Source: Cercospora beticola (Eukaryota > Ascomycota > Dothideomycetes > Mycosphaerellales > Mycosphaerellaceae). Taken from it: a stretch of DNA of 64,000 nt. Below are positions 42,954-54,679 of the stretch, in pieces. Location: the NCBI RefSeq assembly GCF_033473495.1, contig NC_088940.1:2976001-3040000 (forward strand). Reading direction: 5' to 3'. The notes under the pieces were generated by a model, which was not told the origin of the DNA, made no database searches, and saw nothing but the letters and a program-made list of their open reading frames with translations. The position numbers and the translations under genes are program-made. The number at the start of each line of letters is the position of its first letter. The first letter of the stretch is position 1.

Positions 42954-44855
42954 CTATCTAACGCTCATCCATTCGGCGACAAAATAGTCCTTAAACTCCC
43001 CTTGCATAAGTCCGAAAACATAGCAAACCCCTATCAGCACGTATTCTCGCTTCCGCCCAGTTGAGCGCATCACAAAGGGCACAGATCCTCCACAGAGAAC
43101 AACGATTCGATCTCCGGACTTCATATTCGGAGGTCCAATCCCAGCAAGTCCACCTCTTGTCATGAAGAATTTGCGGCCATACATGGTCTGCTCAAATCTG
43201 GAATACCAGCGACCGGCGCGATTTTTCTCATCATGTTGCTGACCTTCTGGTACCGCAAGTCGTTGAGTCGGATACTGCTTTGAGTACCTCAGGAATGCGG
43301 CAAAGTCGTCCACGACAGTACGATCTCTTGAGGTGTTGTGACCGGCGACAAGAACAAGACCCAGCTCGTTGATCCAATCCTTCCCTGGCCTTCTTTTTCG
43401 TATCATTGAGCCAACCTGGCCCATAAGCTTAGCATGGTCGCCGTTCGTCCACGATTTTGCTGAAGAGAAAGTTGGTGAGTATTCTTCGATGCCATCGATA
43501 TCAGCACCTCTCGCCTTTAGCGTGTCCGGTTCGTCAAACATAACATAACAGGTGGCGTTGCCGTCCGCGCGGAAGCCATTTCCCAGCTTGCAAATTGGAT
43601 CAGCGTCACGTCCAGAGAGTCCGGCGTCAAAGAGCAGGGTCCATGAAGGGTAGCCAGCCGGGACCTTGGAGGGCTCTACAAACTGCAGAGCTTGCAGGTT
43701 ACGGCTGTCCTCGACACAAGCCCGTGTTGCGTCGCGAAACACCTCCGGAAGCGGCTTGGTATACTTCGGCCTTAAGAGCAGGCCACGAAGACGAAGATGC
43801 GGTTGCTGGTCCTTGAACAAGCCCATCAATGCATATACATGGTCTCTTGCTTCGGTTGCTTCAAAGTTCTGCGTCAAAACATACGCCATGAATAGATCTG
43901 TATCAGGGTTGTTCCTTCGATCCAAGATATACCACATCGACCGCGCCGCCCATAGGCCTCGTTGTTTCCTCATCGGTGGCGGCAGCATAAGACCGTTGTA
44001 GAGGAGCCAGGCAGCTGCATCGAGGATATCCGACAGCGGAAACTTGCATGGTCCAAAATGACAGGTACTTTGTTGCGAGAGTGCGGCCTCCTGGGCAACC
44101 CACAGTCGTCGGAACCACTCGCTCTGGAAAAGCAACTGCAGGGACTTTAAATCGATAGAAGCATCCAACAGTCGACCATTCTGCGTTTCAGTTCCAGCAG
44201 GATTATTCATCAGCGATCTGAATTTTCCTCCAGTGGCTCTTTTGATATTCGTCTTCACTGCCTGGAGCGAGTTCAAAATGGATCTTGCCTCTGTGGGCGT
44301 GTACTTGTACTTGTCGGGAGGCGTTAGCCAGATGAGGTTGTGATCGCCTCGCTGGTAAATATCACACATGAACGCGACCTGGTCCCCTTTTTCGGCTGTG
44401 TTGCATTGGTTGATGGATATTGCATCTATCCATAGCAGGCGTTCTTGCGTTTGGGATCGCATGCGCCGAAGCACCCTTTCTGCACTGCCTGGAACCAGCT
44501 CTCTAATCCCATCGATCTGCATCCATCCTTCGCCTGGATCCTTGCCCCAACAGTACGAGATCGTTTCGTAGGCGGGGATCTTTCTTGATTGGAGACATAT
44601 GACCTGAGTTGTGCATTGCAATGGATCGTCTTCGTTTTTTGCCGGGAAAAGCCTAAGTAATCTGATTTCTTTCTTGTCAGAGTCTATGTTGCGATATGTT
44701 CGGGGAAATTCCAGCTTCCGCTGCAGTCTTGCTGGAGGCTTGTTGTAAGAATCCGTCCCTGAGTGCTTCGCAGATAGGGCCTGTTGTTTAGTTTTATCGA
44801 TGTTTTGGGGGGCGACCGGCGCCTTCGATCTTTTGAAGCTGGAAAAGAGTGGCAT
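42954..44855 (-). CDS. HET-domain (heterokaryon incompatibility) protein, 633 aa
   Basis: Single exon from ATG 44855. The HET domain begins about residue 96 and shows the family blocks YETISYCWG (96-104), LLWIDAISINQ (140-150) and MCDIYQRGDHNLIWL (163-177). The remaining 400 residues are mixed alpha/beta with WILDRRNNPDTD-type and DHVYALMGLFKD phrases common to large HET proteins. The C-terminus contains GDRIVVLCGGSVPFVMR and YVLIGVCYVFGLMQGEF. HET domains act in allorecognition and programmed cell death after hyphal fusion and resemble TIR domains in fold; recent work ties such folds to NAD cleavage. I see no NACHT or repeat domain attached. Family members are numerous, so this particular protein's partner is unknown. 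Confidence 0.93.
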   Translation of the reverse strand: MPLFSSFKRSKAPVAPQNIDKTKQQALSAKHSGTDSYNKPPARLQRKLEFPRTYRNIDSDKKEIRLLRLFPAKNEDDPLQCTTQVICLQSRKIPAYETISYCWGKDPGEGWMQIDGIRELVPGSAERVLRRMRSQTQERLLWIDAISINQCNTAEKGDQVAFMCDIYQRGDHNLIWLTPPDKYKYTPTEARSILNSLQAVKTNIKRATGGKFRSLMNNPAGTETQNGRLLDASIDLKSLQLLFQSEWFRRLWVAQEAALSQQSTCHFGPCKFPLSDILDAAAWLLYNGLMLPPPMRKQRGLWAARSMWYILDRRNNPDTDLFMAYVLTQNFEATEARDHVYALMGLFKDQQPHLRLRGLLLRPKYTKPLPEVFRDATRACVEDSRNLQALQFVEPSKVPAGYPSWTLLFDAGLSGRDADPICKLGNGFRADGNATCYVMFDEPDTLKARGADIDGIEEYSPTFSSAKSWTNGDHAKLMGQVGSMIRKRRPGKDWINELGLVLVAGHNTSRDRTVVDDFAAFLRYSKQYPTQRLAVPEGQQHDEKNRAGRWYSRFEQTMYGRKFFMTRGGLAGIGPPNMKSGDRIVVLCGGSVPFVMRSTGRKREYVLIGVCYVFGLMQGEFKDYFVAEWMSVR

Positions 44856-46166
44856 TTCAAAAAATATTTACTGAGAAATCCACGACAAGAAAATGGACAT
44901 TGCGGCGAGTGTTCCATCGAGAGCCATGTTATAAGATGACATGCATGATAAGAGAGTCCTGTAGGCACTGAAATAGCATGAAACACCTCCAGATCGCTAA
45001 GTCGGGCTTGTGCATGTTCATCGTCCTGAGCAGTACATGTCATTGTAGCAGACCAGTCAGGCTGCGCTGAAGTGGCATGGATAGTGGCGCGAAAGTTTCG
45101 AGATTTGACTGAGTGGAGGTCACTATCAAGCGCTGGCTTCGAGAGTCTGTCGTAGCCTGTAGCCCGGCGGCTAAATACATCCTGAAGCACTGTGCCGCAA
45201 GTGTACTTAAACGCCCCGAACAGGCGGCAACATTCCTTCTAGTATCAGTTAGTGCCTCAGGACTGTATCTTTGATCTCGTCGCAAGCTGCATTGCTGGAA
45301 AAGCTCGACAGATGATCTCACACCTATTGAACTGTCTCGATTCGCCAGTTTTTGGCCAAAGCTGACTGGGTTTTGGCCACTTTAGCATGTTGCGAGCGTC
45401 TTCTTACGACATTTTTGCTCAGTTGTTGGCCACGCTCATGAGAGCACACCAGCACCATTAGACGGCCGGTTTCATAGCTCTTTGCTGATACCGGCCTTCA
45501 AATGCTGCTGGTTACCTACAAGCCCTTGAAGCAAGCAGTAGAAACTTCCGAGTAGGCAAAAAATGTTCTCTCGACATGACATCTCATTCATTATCGAAAT
45601 ATGCACGGAGCGCGGCGATACTGAACTGTGCTGCTTGCATGTTTTGGTTGGAGCTCGACGTTGATCTCGAAGTACTCAAGCTGTAAGGAAATCGTTGGAT
45701 AGTCTTGACCAAGCGGAGACGTATAGATTGCATCAGTTATACTGCGAAAGCCTCCAACATGGGAATGGCGATGGCTTGATCACTTTCCTGACTTCGAGGC
45801 TACTGTGCCTTGCCATTAATCTTCGAACGTGCTGCACAAAGACGTGCAGCTAGGGCGGCTCTTGTGAGCTGCCCATACTGAGCATAATTTTTCCCTTTCG
45901 CTGATGAGCTCCACGAGCAGATGTGGAATGAAAGGGAATGACAGGCCTTGATGGTGAATCTGATGCTGATGTCGAAGTGAAAGTCATCCAGCCAACCACC
46001 GGCAGTCCTGCTTGCTGACGCTCTGGAAAATGCGCTAAGCGTGCGGCTCAACCCGCAACGTTCTTTCCCGAACACAACTCCTGCCACGCAAAAGCTTCGA
46101 CCTGTGAGCAGCACTCGATCAATCAGCCATTGGCTCATAACAGACGCAATCCCATCTACCGCCACG
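44856..46166. other. Intergenic between HET gene and QCR6
   Basis: Divergent upstream regions. The frames at 44684-45190 and 45800-46174 (minus) have no domain and overlap called genes. No gene supported. Confidence 0.55.
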
Positions 46167-46880
46167 ATGGGCATCTTCGACTATGTGTCCGACCTCTACG
46201 AGGCGCTGACCGTTCGCGAGGCCGAGGCCGAGGAGCCGCAGAAGGACGAAGGTGAGGAATCACGATGGAGATGAGAATGCGCTGCAGCATCTGCCGGGCG
46301 CACAACCATGATAACAAGCTGAAGCTGACATGACATGTCACAGGTGGTGACGAAGGCTCAGAAGAGAGCGAGGAGAAGGAAGAGGCCGAGGGCGGCGAAG
46401 AGGAGGGTGGAGATGAGGAAGAGGAAGAAGAGGAGGAAGAGGAAGAGGAGGAGGATGAGCCAGAGGACATCAAGCCAAAGCTTGAGGAGGGTAAGTCATG
46501 CCCAAGCATGTTTGCCATCACCGCACGGGTACTAGTGCAGGCACTGGGCCTGATGAATTCTGGCCTGAGATCGACAAAATGAAGGACAACGAGGTGGAGG
46601 ACAGCACGCTGACATATGAACTACACAGAGTGCCTGCAGTCCAAGCAGTGCGCGCCATTGAAGCACCACTATGACGAGTGCGCTGAGCGCGTAAAGCACC
46701 AGGAAGAGACCCACGGCAAGGCCGAGGAGGACTGCGTTGAGGAGTGTAAGTCGATAAGCTACACCGAGCATGAGAGAGACGCCCGGGTCAAAGAGAATCC
46801 ACTGACGGTATACAGTCTTCCATATGATGCACTGCGCGACCCAATGCGCGGCGCCTAAGCTGTTCAGACAGCTCCGGTAG
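46167..46880 (+). CDS. qcr6: Cytochrome bc1 complex hinge protein (QCR6), 137 aa
   Basis: Exons 46167-46251, 46344-46490, 46629-46745 and 46816-46880 (introns 92, 138 and 70 nt) give 137 residues. After the N-terminus MGIFDYVSDLYEALTVREAE comes a long Glu/Asp tract, then EDIKPKLEEE. The conserved hinge core follows: ECLQSKQCAPLKHHYDEC, HGKAEEDCVEEFFHMMHCAT, and the end CAAPKLFRQLR, with paired cysteines as in the family. It is the acidic subunit of respiratory complex III that helps cytochrome c dock on cytochrome c1. The 138-nt intron contains an open stretch (46541-46600) that would not restore phase if used as an exon, so it is read as intron. Confidence 0.95.
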
Positions 46881-47499
46881 ACAATTACACGATGACTGGA
46901 CCTCGATCGACAAGCAGAACTTCGAAGCCGCGAAAGCAACCGGCCGCGACCAGTCGAGGTGCACCGATGAGATGCATAAACCGCACTAGAACCGCCTGTA
47001 TAGCAACCTCCAGATACATTGTACTATTGTACTATTTTCCAGACAGATCATATCCTGGCAACAGCTTGTTCGGGCCACGGAGCGCCCGACGTCTTGCTAC
47101 AAGACGGTTTGAGAGCATTCGCTCGCAGCCACATCTTGATTCTGCAGCCTTGCGCAATTTGTTCCGCTGGGAGTCTCGTTCAAGAGCTGTCGAACCAAGA
47201 GCGCGTCTCACCCGCGGTGTCAGTGTCATGGTTGGTGAGCGGCGTCGAACCTTGGCAGCCAATGTGTAGGACGGGACTATTGAGTAGACGATCTGTCAGC
47301 AGTACAGGTCCGTTGTCGCAATGCTTAGGTATTTCGTGATTATCATGACCATCTTCTCGGAGCTTCGGGCTCAGGGCCAAGCCCGGGTAGTGACGTTTTG
47401 TTTGCATGAGCTCCAGCCCTTCATCATAACTGAGCTCATTGCGACAACCACAACTCTTGTAACCACTTTCCGTCAGACAGAGAGCAAACTCATCTGACA
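46881..47499. other. Intergenic between QCR6 and Mn-SOD
   Basis: 3' flank of QCR6 and promoter of the SOD gene. No other feature seen. Confidence 0.6.
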
Positions 47500-48334
47500 A
47501 TGGCATCGACACTCCTCCGTCAAAGCGCCCTGCGCACCGCCCTGCGATCCTCCGCACCATCGACCGCGAAGAAAGCAGCTCTTGCGAGCACCACCTTCAC
47601 CCGCGGCAAAGCCACCCTTCCAGATCTTCCATGTATGGCAGTCAATGCCCTTGATAGCAGCAGGCAAGCTCTGTGTTAATCATATGCTGATCAACTGGCA
47701 TAGACGACTATGGCGCCCTCGAGCCTGCGATCTCCGGCCAAATCATGGAGCTCCACCACTCCAAGCACCACAACACCTACGTGACCTCCTACAACACACA
47801 AATCGAGAAGCTGCAGGAGGCGCAGCACAAGGGCGATATCCAGGCACAGATTGCCATTCAGCCATTGATTAACTTCCATGGAGGTGAGCGCGGCAGTGTT
47901 TGGGAACACAAAAAGCGAGCAACTTGGACAAAACGCTGACAAAGATGCCAGGCGGCCACACAAACCACAGCCTCTTCTGGGAGAACCTCGCACCGAAGTC
48001 TCAGGGAGGTGGCGAGCCACCAAGCGGTGCACTCTCCAAGTCCATTGACTCTCACTTTGGCTCTCTGGACAACCTGAAGTCGCAATTCAACACAGCATTG
48101 GCCGGCATTCAAGGCTCAGGCTGGGCATGGCTGGTGCAGGATGTCCAGACTGGTGCTATCCAGATCAAGACATACGCCAACCAGGACCCAGTCGTTGGTC
48201 AATTCCGACCATTGCTAGGAATAGATGCATGGGAGCACGCTTACTACTTGCAGTACCAGAACCGCAAGGCTGAGTACTTCAGCGCTATCTGGGATGTTGT
48301 CAACTGGAAGGCGGCAGAGAAGAGATTCAAGTAG
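47500..48334 (+). CDS. sod2: Mitochondrial manganese superoxide dismutase, 231 aa
   Basis: Exons 47500-47632, 47704-47883 and 47952-48334 (introns 71 and 68 nt) give 231 residues. The first about 37 residues are an Arg/Ser/Ala-rich mitochondrial presequence ending before [16 protein letters not shown]. Metal ligands are visible: His in [14 protein letters not shown], His in [11 protein letters not shown], and Asp and His in the signature [14 protein letters not shown] near the active site and the Gln of [11 protein letters not shown] favour Mn rather than Fe use. It converts superoxide to hydrogen peroxide and oxygen in the matrix. Length and architecture match the fungal mitochondrial enzyme. 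Confidence 0.97.
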
Positions 48335-49117
48335 AGGGCAATACGGCGGAAGCAAGCTCAAAAGCGGTTCATTCGGCACGACAGAGCTCGAGGATACTGT
48401 GAGACAATGAACATTCTGTACGATATGACGAATGCACGCAGGTGTATGCAACGATTCGAAAGGCACACGCAGATCTTCTTCATCGGTCTCATCATTGACA
48501 CTACAATCCCGGAGTCGGATCCAAGTGGTATGTTGGCGCGTGACTGTCTGGATGACTGCTGTACTGCATTGATTTTGTCTTCTGAGCAGCAGATTGTTTC
48601 GCCTTCTCACCCTCGATCTTGCGGCATCGCACGTTATCTGTAAACCACCTGAACTTCTGCAGCGCATTAGCTCTGCACGTCAACAAAATCCATTGCAGCA
48701 TTATGGATGTGATGCTCGTACAGCCCCCGCATATGGCCGAGGCCTCGGCTCGACCTCCACCCAGAACTCGGAACCTCGTGGTAGCATACTGGGGTCAATA
48801 ATCCTATGGCGGCTTTTACACACACCACACTCGAGTCAAGATATATATTGGCATCGCACTGGACGATTCTCGGTTCTCGAAGGATTGCCTACGCTGCGAT
48901 CAGAAAATCGAGTGTTCTGGACCAGAATCTGTCAAGAGCAGAGCTGAAGGGAGTCTCTGAGTCCACTGGAAACGCTCACTTGCGTATCTTCAAGGTATGC
49001 AATTCAGCAAAAGCATCCACCTGACAACAGCCCTGATTTACTACCGAAGCCAACATTGGAAGCTCATTTGAAGCCGGAGCACCTCATAAACATTAGAACA
49101 AACCACTAGACGTCAAG
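48335..49117. other. Intergenic between Mn-SOD and acyl-CoA dehydrogenase
   Basis: No gene supported; the 117-codon frame at 48594-48947 lacks any domain. It includes the SOD 3' flank and the upstream region of the next gene. Confidence 0.55.
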
Positions 49118-51051
49118 ATGACGGAACTGAAGCATTCAAAACCTCCTTCAAGCGGCACGGCAGGCTTCTTCCAGGTACCTCCGGCACTTGTTCCTTCCTT
49201 TGAAGAGGATTCAACGCTGCAGAGGATCTTCAAATGTACTACCACCTGCGTGCTTCAGTATCTACCCACTAACCCTCTGGCCTAGTCTACCTTCCTTCCT
49301 CAACGCAACAGAGTGTTGCTCCCGATCTCGAACGATTCAGTAAACTAGTTTTAACTCCCCGAATTCGAGCATGGGGTGCAGACGCAGAGCGTAATACGCC
49401 ATATGTGAAGCAGTACGATGACTTCGGCAACCGTATTGATGAATTGGTCACATCTGCCGGCTGGCAAGAACTCCAGAAGCTTGGTATCCAAGAAGGGATT
49501 GTTGCCATTGGCCACGATGCGGCACATGGTCGGCATGCGAGAGTATACCAGTTCGTGAAGTACCACATATGGGATCCATGGAACGCTGGTGTCACATGCC
49601 CCAGTGCTATGACTGACGGAGCAGCAAGATTGTTGACGCTGCAGCTTCAGAAGGCAGACTTGGGAAAGCAGGAAAGAATCGTCTTTGAAGATGCCCGTAA
49701 TAGACTGATCAGCAGAGATCCAGCGATTGCCTGGACAAGCGGCCAATGGATGACTGAACGACCGGGTGGAAGTGATGTGCGGAACACCGAGACGCAAGCA
49801 TCCATAGCCGCTGAGCAGGGGGGCCAGGACCATGTTGGCAATCCTCTTGGACCAATGGCAATCTCCGGGTTCAAGTGGTTTTCGTCTGCGACAGACGCTG
49901 ACAGCACCGTCCTTCTCGCAACAGAGCCATCGGGTTCAATCTCTGCCTTCTTCGCACCCACCAAACGGCGCTTGGAGTATGCAGTTCCGGAGCACAAACC
50001 GAACGCGAAGCTGAATGGCATCCAAATTCAACGCCTGAAATCCAAACTTGGCACTCGCGCACTGCCCACAGCCGAACTTATTCTCGACAACATGCGAGCG
50101 TACCGGTTCGGCAAGCCAGGGCAAGGAACGAAGGAGATTAGCACAGTCCTCAACATCACCCGTCTGCACAATGCAGTCTCAGCCGTTGGAGATCTGGGGC
50201 GAGGTCTTGCTATCTCCAGAGCATTTGCACAGGTGCGCAGTGTTCGGAATAAACTCCTCATGGATACGCCTGTCCATATCAGAACTATGGCAGAGGATCA
50301 TATCACCTACCGTGCTATGATGCATTTGGCATTCTACACAGCCGCACTGCTCGGCCAATCCGAGAGGCCTGAGCATGCTTCAACTTCTGCTCCACAAGAT
50401 CAATCGGCGCTCGAAGCTGCTGGACTATTGAAGCCTCAGCTCCTGAGGCTCTGTACGCCGCTGGCCAAGATGTTGACCGCAAAGGCCGCCATTCATGGAC
50501 TGCAAGAGTGTATGGAGAACCTCGGCGGAGTCGGTTACTTGGAGAATGAGGATCCGGCTCTCAATGTTGCTCGCATATTCCGGAATGCCAATGTGTTGAG
50601 CATCTGGGAAGGAACGACGAACATTCAAGCAGATGATGTCTTGCGAATCGTCAAAGGACCAGGCGGAGCCGAAGTTTTGAGTGCACTCCAAGGTGTCGTG
50701 AGCAACGCAGCGAAGAGATGGGAAGGCGCTGGACCAGCTCAGTGGGCACGGAGCTTGGAAAAAGTCTGGAAAAATGTTCAGAACGGTATTCAGACACGAA
50801 GCCGGGACCAGCTGGCGTTGGATGGCAGAGCGCTGTGTCAAGATCTTGGATGGGTCATATGCACTTTGCTGCTGGCGGAAGATGCTTTGAGCGATGGCGA
50901 TGAAGTCTCTGCTGAGATTTGCGACAGGTGGATACGGAGACGCATCGAAGGCAGTCATTTTGGCAGGGTGATGTCCGCGAAAGAGGTGGAAATCGATAAA
51001 GCCATCGTCTTCGGCGACTCGGCAGCGGTCAAGCATAGTGCAAGATTGTGA
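49118..51051 (+). CDS. AidB-like acyl-CoA dehydrogenase family flavoprotein, 627 aa
   Basis: Exons 49118-49235 and 49286-51051 (50-nt intron, GTACTA...CTAAC...CCTAG) give 627 residues. The N-terminus FFQVPPALVPSFEEDSTLQR, the block GHDAAHGRHARVYQFVKYHI, and the flavin-site pattern PAIAWTSGQWMTERPGGSDV mark the AidB-type branch. The C-terminal part has the four-helix features AIHGLQECMENLGGVGYLEN and NVLSIWEGTTNIQADDVLR. Members bind FAD and an acyl-CoA-like ligand; bacterial AidB also binds DNA and is linked to alkylation damage, while fungal members are largely uncharacterised. No clear peroxisomal signal: the chain ends SARL, close to but not exactly an SKL-type tripeptide. Confidence 0.92.
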
Positions 51052-52223
51052 GGCATGGAGGCGAATGTTTGATCAAACGATCGACTTTAGCCAGTCAACT
51101 CCCAATTATTCGGCAGCACTTTTGCCAGCAGTGAGCCGAGACATCCGCGATACCCGCTCATGAGTAGGGCTTGCTCCGACAGGTTGTGTTTCTGGAGGAC
51201 AACTGCGGCAAGATACGCTATCGCAGCATGATTGCAAGTCTTGACAACAAAGAACTCAAGAAACCGCTCACCAGCACAGGTTGCACTTGTGCCATCTGTG
51301 CGACAAAACAAGCGAGCGATTGGCTGTCGATGCGTGGTTCGGAAGACTCACACGCGCGATCAGGATTATCCGTAACTTCTTCTGTTGTATGTTCTTCTGT
51401 ACTGAAAACGTAGCATCATACAGGAAGCATCAATGATCGAGCAGAGATCTCGATACAGAGGCTCGTATCTCAGCGGGTGGCACGGCATCTTGCTGCAGTT
51501 AATACTCAAAAACGACCTCGTTTCTGATGCCATGCAATGCTGCACACTTCCACACACTGCAGGCTGCATCCAATCGCACTCTTGGGACACTGTCAAGCGA
51601 TGTATACGCCACGGAGCTAGCTACCATGGGAGCAGGTGCTTGTGTCAACTTGGCAAAAGCTTGGGGACGCTAGGACAGTTGCAGAAGGCGCTTACAATTC
51701 CAATGGCTGTGATAAGATACAGGACCAACGTATGGCGCGGTACATGTGAAAGTCGTACTACGTGCGCATAAAGATGGAAACCCCTGTATCCCTGCTAGTG
51801 CCATCCCATTTCAGAGTTCTCTCTGATTCCTCTACCTCCTGACTTCTCGCTGCCACTCTATTACTGTAATTACTATGCCAAACAGGAAGCCATATACACC
51901 CTTTGAGAAAGGTGTAATCTATGGAGTCTACGTTGTCTAGCAGTAATTGAGGCAGCTGGTAGATACACAAAGTGGTAGACAGGGTAGTTACTCTATATGG
52001 TTTAGCGACATTGCAAGGGTTTCCATCTTTATGCGCACGTATGTACCCGATGCTTGCGTGTTGTCTATCGCGTGGCAAGGATTTGAGCATGGCCAGGCCA
52101 GGCCAGGGTTGCGAGATAAGATGGTGATAAGTCCCGACGAGGGCAGCTTCTGATCTTCTCCAGCAGCTTTGTCTCGCTCAAATCTTCTACAATCATTGTG
52201 CTTCGGCCCGTGGAGCTTTCACA
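51052..52223. other. Intergenic carrying a MITE-like element
   Basis: Apart from the inverted-repeat element at 51759-52041, listed separately, I see only short overlapping frames and the upstream region of the OPT transporter. Confidence 0.55.
51759..52041. mobile_element. MITE-like element, 283 bp, perfect 25-bp terminal inverted repeats
   Basis: The ends at 51759-51783 and 52017-52041 are exact reverse complements over 25 bp (left end starts TACGTGCGCATAAAGATGG). Both outer ends are TA, consistent with a TA target duplication as in Tc1/mariner-type elements; the core repeat would then be 23 bp. The inner 230 bp has no coding capacity. Such short non-autonomous elements move with a transposase supplied elsewhere. 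It lies about 180 bp upstream of the OPT transporter ATG and could affect its promoter. Identical ends suggest recent insertion. Confidence 0.8.
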
Positions 52224-54679
52224 ATGTCCGCAGGCAATGATGGCAAGGAGAAGTCGACCGTTGAGGTCAGCGGACTCCAGCCTGTGCAAACAGGCATGAG
52301 CGACCGGAAAGAGGAGCACGAAATCATGGACAATATTTCTTCTGGAGCGGGCAGCCTCTCCGATTCAGAGCTCGAGAAGCATGAGGGCTATGTCGTTGAG
52401 TCCGCGGCCGACCTTTCGACGAAAATTGTCGACATGGAAGATGACCCTACCGAGCCTGTCATGACTTTCCGAACATTCTTTCTTGGATCTGGTCTCGCCA
52501 TCTTCGCCTCCGTCCTGCAAGAAATCTTCTACTTCAAGCCGCAGACTATCTTCGTCTCATTGGTCTTTATTACGGTTATTGCGTACGTTCTTGGGGGTTT
52601 CATGGCAATTGCTATTCCGCGATGGGGAGTGCTTCGGTATTTGAATCCACATGCTTTCACCAAGAAAGAGCATGCCGCCATCACTATCATGGCATCAGCG
52701 GCTGCTGTATCTGCTCTGGCGACTGAAGCTCTCGCTGCTCAAGAGCTCTTCTATGGCGGCTATCCGAGCAAAGGTGCTGGAATATTCATCGTCCTGTCTT
52801 CGCAGATTCTCGGGTTCGGTGTTGCTGGCATGATGAGGCGCATACAAGTCAACGCGACCAAAATGATTTGGCCCACGGCTTTACCGATCAACACTCTACT
52901 CCAGACAATGCATGGCAACAAGAACGAGACCAAGAAGAAGATGCGGTTCTGGTACATTGCCTTCTTTGCCATGTTTTTCTGGGAGATCGTACCGGAGTGG
53001 ATCATGCCATTGTTGATTGGTGTTTCTGTCTTCTGCCTAGCAGATCAACATTCGATTGTCTTCTCGAATATCTTTGGTGGTGCGTCAGGGAACGAAGGTC
53101 TTGGAGTGTTGAGCATCTGTCTCGACTGGAACTACATTGCGTCGTTTCAGTCGCCGTTGTGGTATCCGCTGAAGACGACCACAAACATGATGTTGGGCAT
53201 CTTCGTCTGCTATATTATCTTTGCGAGTAAGTCTTCCAGGTTTCATTCCCTTCGAGACTTACACTGACAGCAAGAACTGCAGGCACCTACTACGGCAATG
53301 TGTGGGATGCACAAAACTACCCATGGATGGCCCAGCAGCTTTTCAACCAAACGTCGAGTACACCAACAAACTACACCACCTATAATCAGACTCTCATTTT
53401 ACAACCGGATTTCACCATCGACTTTGATGCCCTGGACGTTATGGGAGCACCTGCTCTGACAGCTACGTATCTGCTGTATCTGATCACCTCCAACATGGGC
53501 TTCACTGCTGGCATCGTTTACATGTTTCTGTGGCATTACGACGACCTCAAGGATTCGTGGTCCTTTCTGCATCTCACCAATCTACGCAAAATCTTTCAGA
53601 TCGACACTTACCGCTTCTGGAAATATGAGTCCTATGAGGAGCGCGTTGCAGCCATCCAAGGACATCCCGATCTCGATCCACACTACAAGCTCATGATGCG
53701 CAATGGGTACAAAGAGGTACCCACATGGTGGTGGGCTAGTGTTGTTATCGCAGCCTGGATCACTGGTATCGTCTGCCTTTACGTGATGAAGTCGACCTTG
53801 CCCTGGTGGGGATTCCTGCTCTCAACCGTCTTCCTCTGGCTCTTTTCACTCTTTTTCAACTCTCTCCAAGGCTTGACAGGATTCGGCTTCAACCTCCAAC
53901 CCATCGCCCAAATGCTAGCAGGGTATATGTTTCCTGGTCGCCCTCTTGCCAACTTTTACTTTACCACCTTCGCGTACAACGGTGCATCGCAGGCGGGTGT
54001 CTTGTCTCGAGATCTTCGAATTGCGCAATACGCCCATCTTCCCCCACGCGACACATTCGTGCTCCAGGTCTCCGGCTGTCTGATCGGTGCACTCATGAAT
54101 TGGGTCATGATGTGGGAGATCGTTCAGAACCAGTTCGACATCCTGATTGCTGTCCAAGGCAACAGTATTTGGTCGGGTCAAAACATCCAACAGTTCAATA
54201 CCCTCGCTATTGCATGGTCCATTGCCCCAAGAATGTTCTCCTTCGGCGCCCAATACCAATGGGTCACCATTGCCTTCCTCCTTGGCTTTGTTGTCCCGCT
54301 ACCTTTCTACCTTGGCTACCGCTACCTCCCCAAGACTTCCTTCTTGTCAAAAGTGCTAGCATACATCAATCCGTGCATAGTCCTCTGGTATGCCGGCAAT
54401 CTCTTTGTTGGCATCAACAGCTCACTCACAACGTTTTGGATTGTGGGATTCGTCTTCCAGGGGTATGTGAGGAAGTACCATGCAAAGTGGTTCGTCAATT
54501 ACAACTATCTGCTCTCCGCGGCGCTGGACGGCGGTGCGCAGGTCATGGTGTTCGTCTTGACGTTCGCTGTCGCGGGAGGAAGTGGGACTGCGCATCCCTT
54601 TCCGACGTGGTGGGGAAATCCGGATCCATCGGTGCATAATTCGGATCGGTGCATGGTGAATCCCGCGAATAATGGTTAA
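52224..54679 (+). CDS. OPT-family oligopeptide transporter, 799 aa
   Basis: Exons 52224-53226 and 53283-54679 (56-nt intron, GTAAGT...CTGAC...CTGCAG) give 799 residues. About 75 cytosolic polar residues precede many membrane helices (FLGSGLAIFASVLQEIFYFK; IFIVLSSQILGFGVAGMMRR; MFFWEIVPEWIMPLLIGVSV; ITGIVCLYVMKSTLPWWGFL). OPT-type phrases include GLGVLSICLDWNYI, LTGFGFNLQPIAQMLAGYMF, PGRPLANFYFTTFAYNGA and HLPPRDTFVLQV. The family imports tetra- and pentapeptides, glutathione or metal chelates by proton symport at the plasma membrane. Which of these applies cannot be read from sequence. A MITE-like element sits in its promoter region. Confidence 0.95.

Noticed and set aside
46541..46600. Extra small exon inside the 138-nt QCR6 intron
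   Set aside because: It has acceptor- and donor-like edges but would not restore phase to the conserved ECLQSKQ exon.
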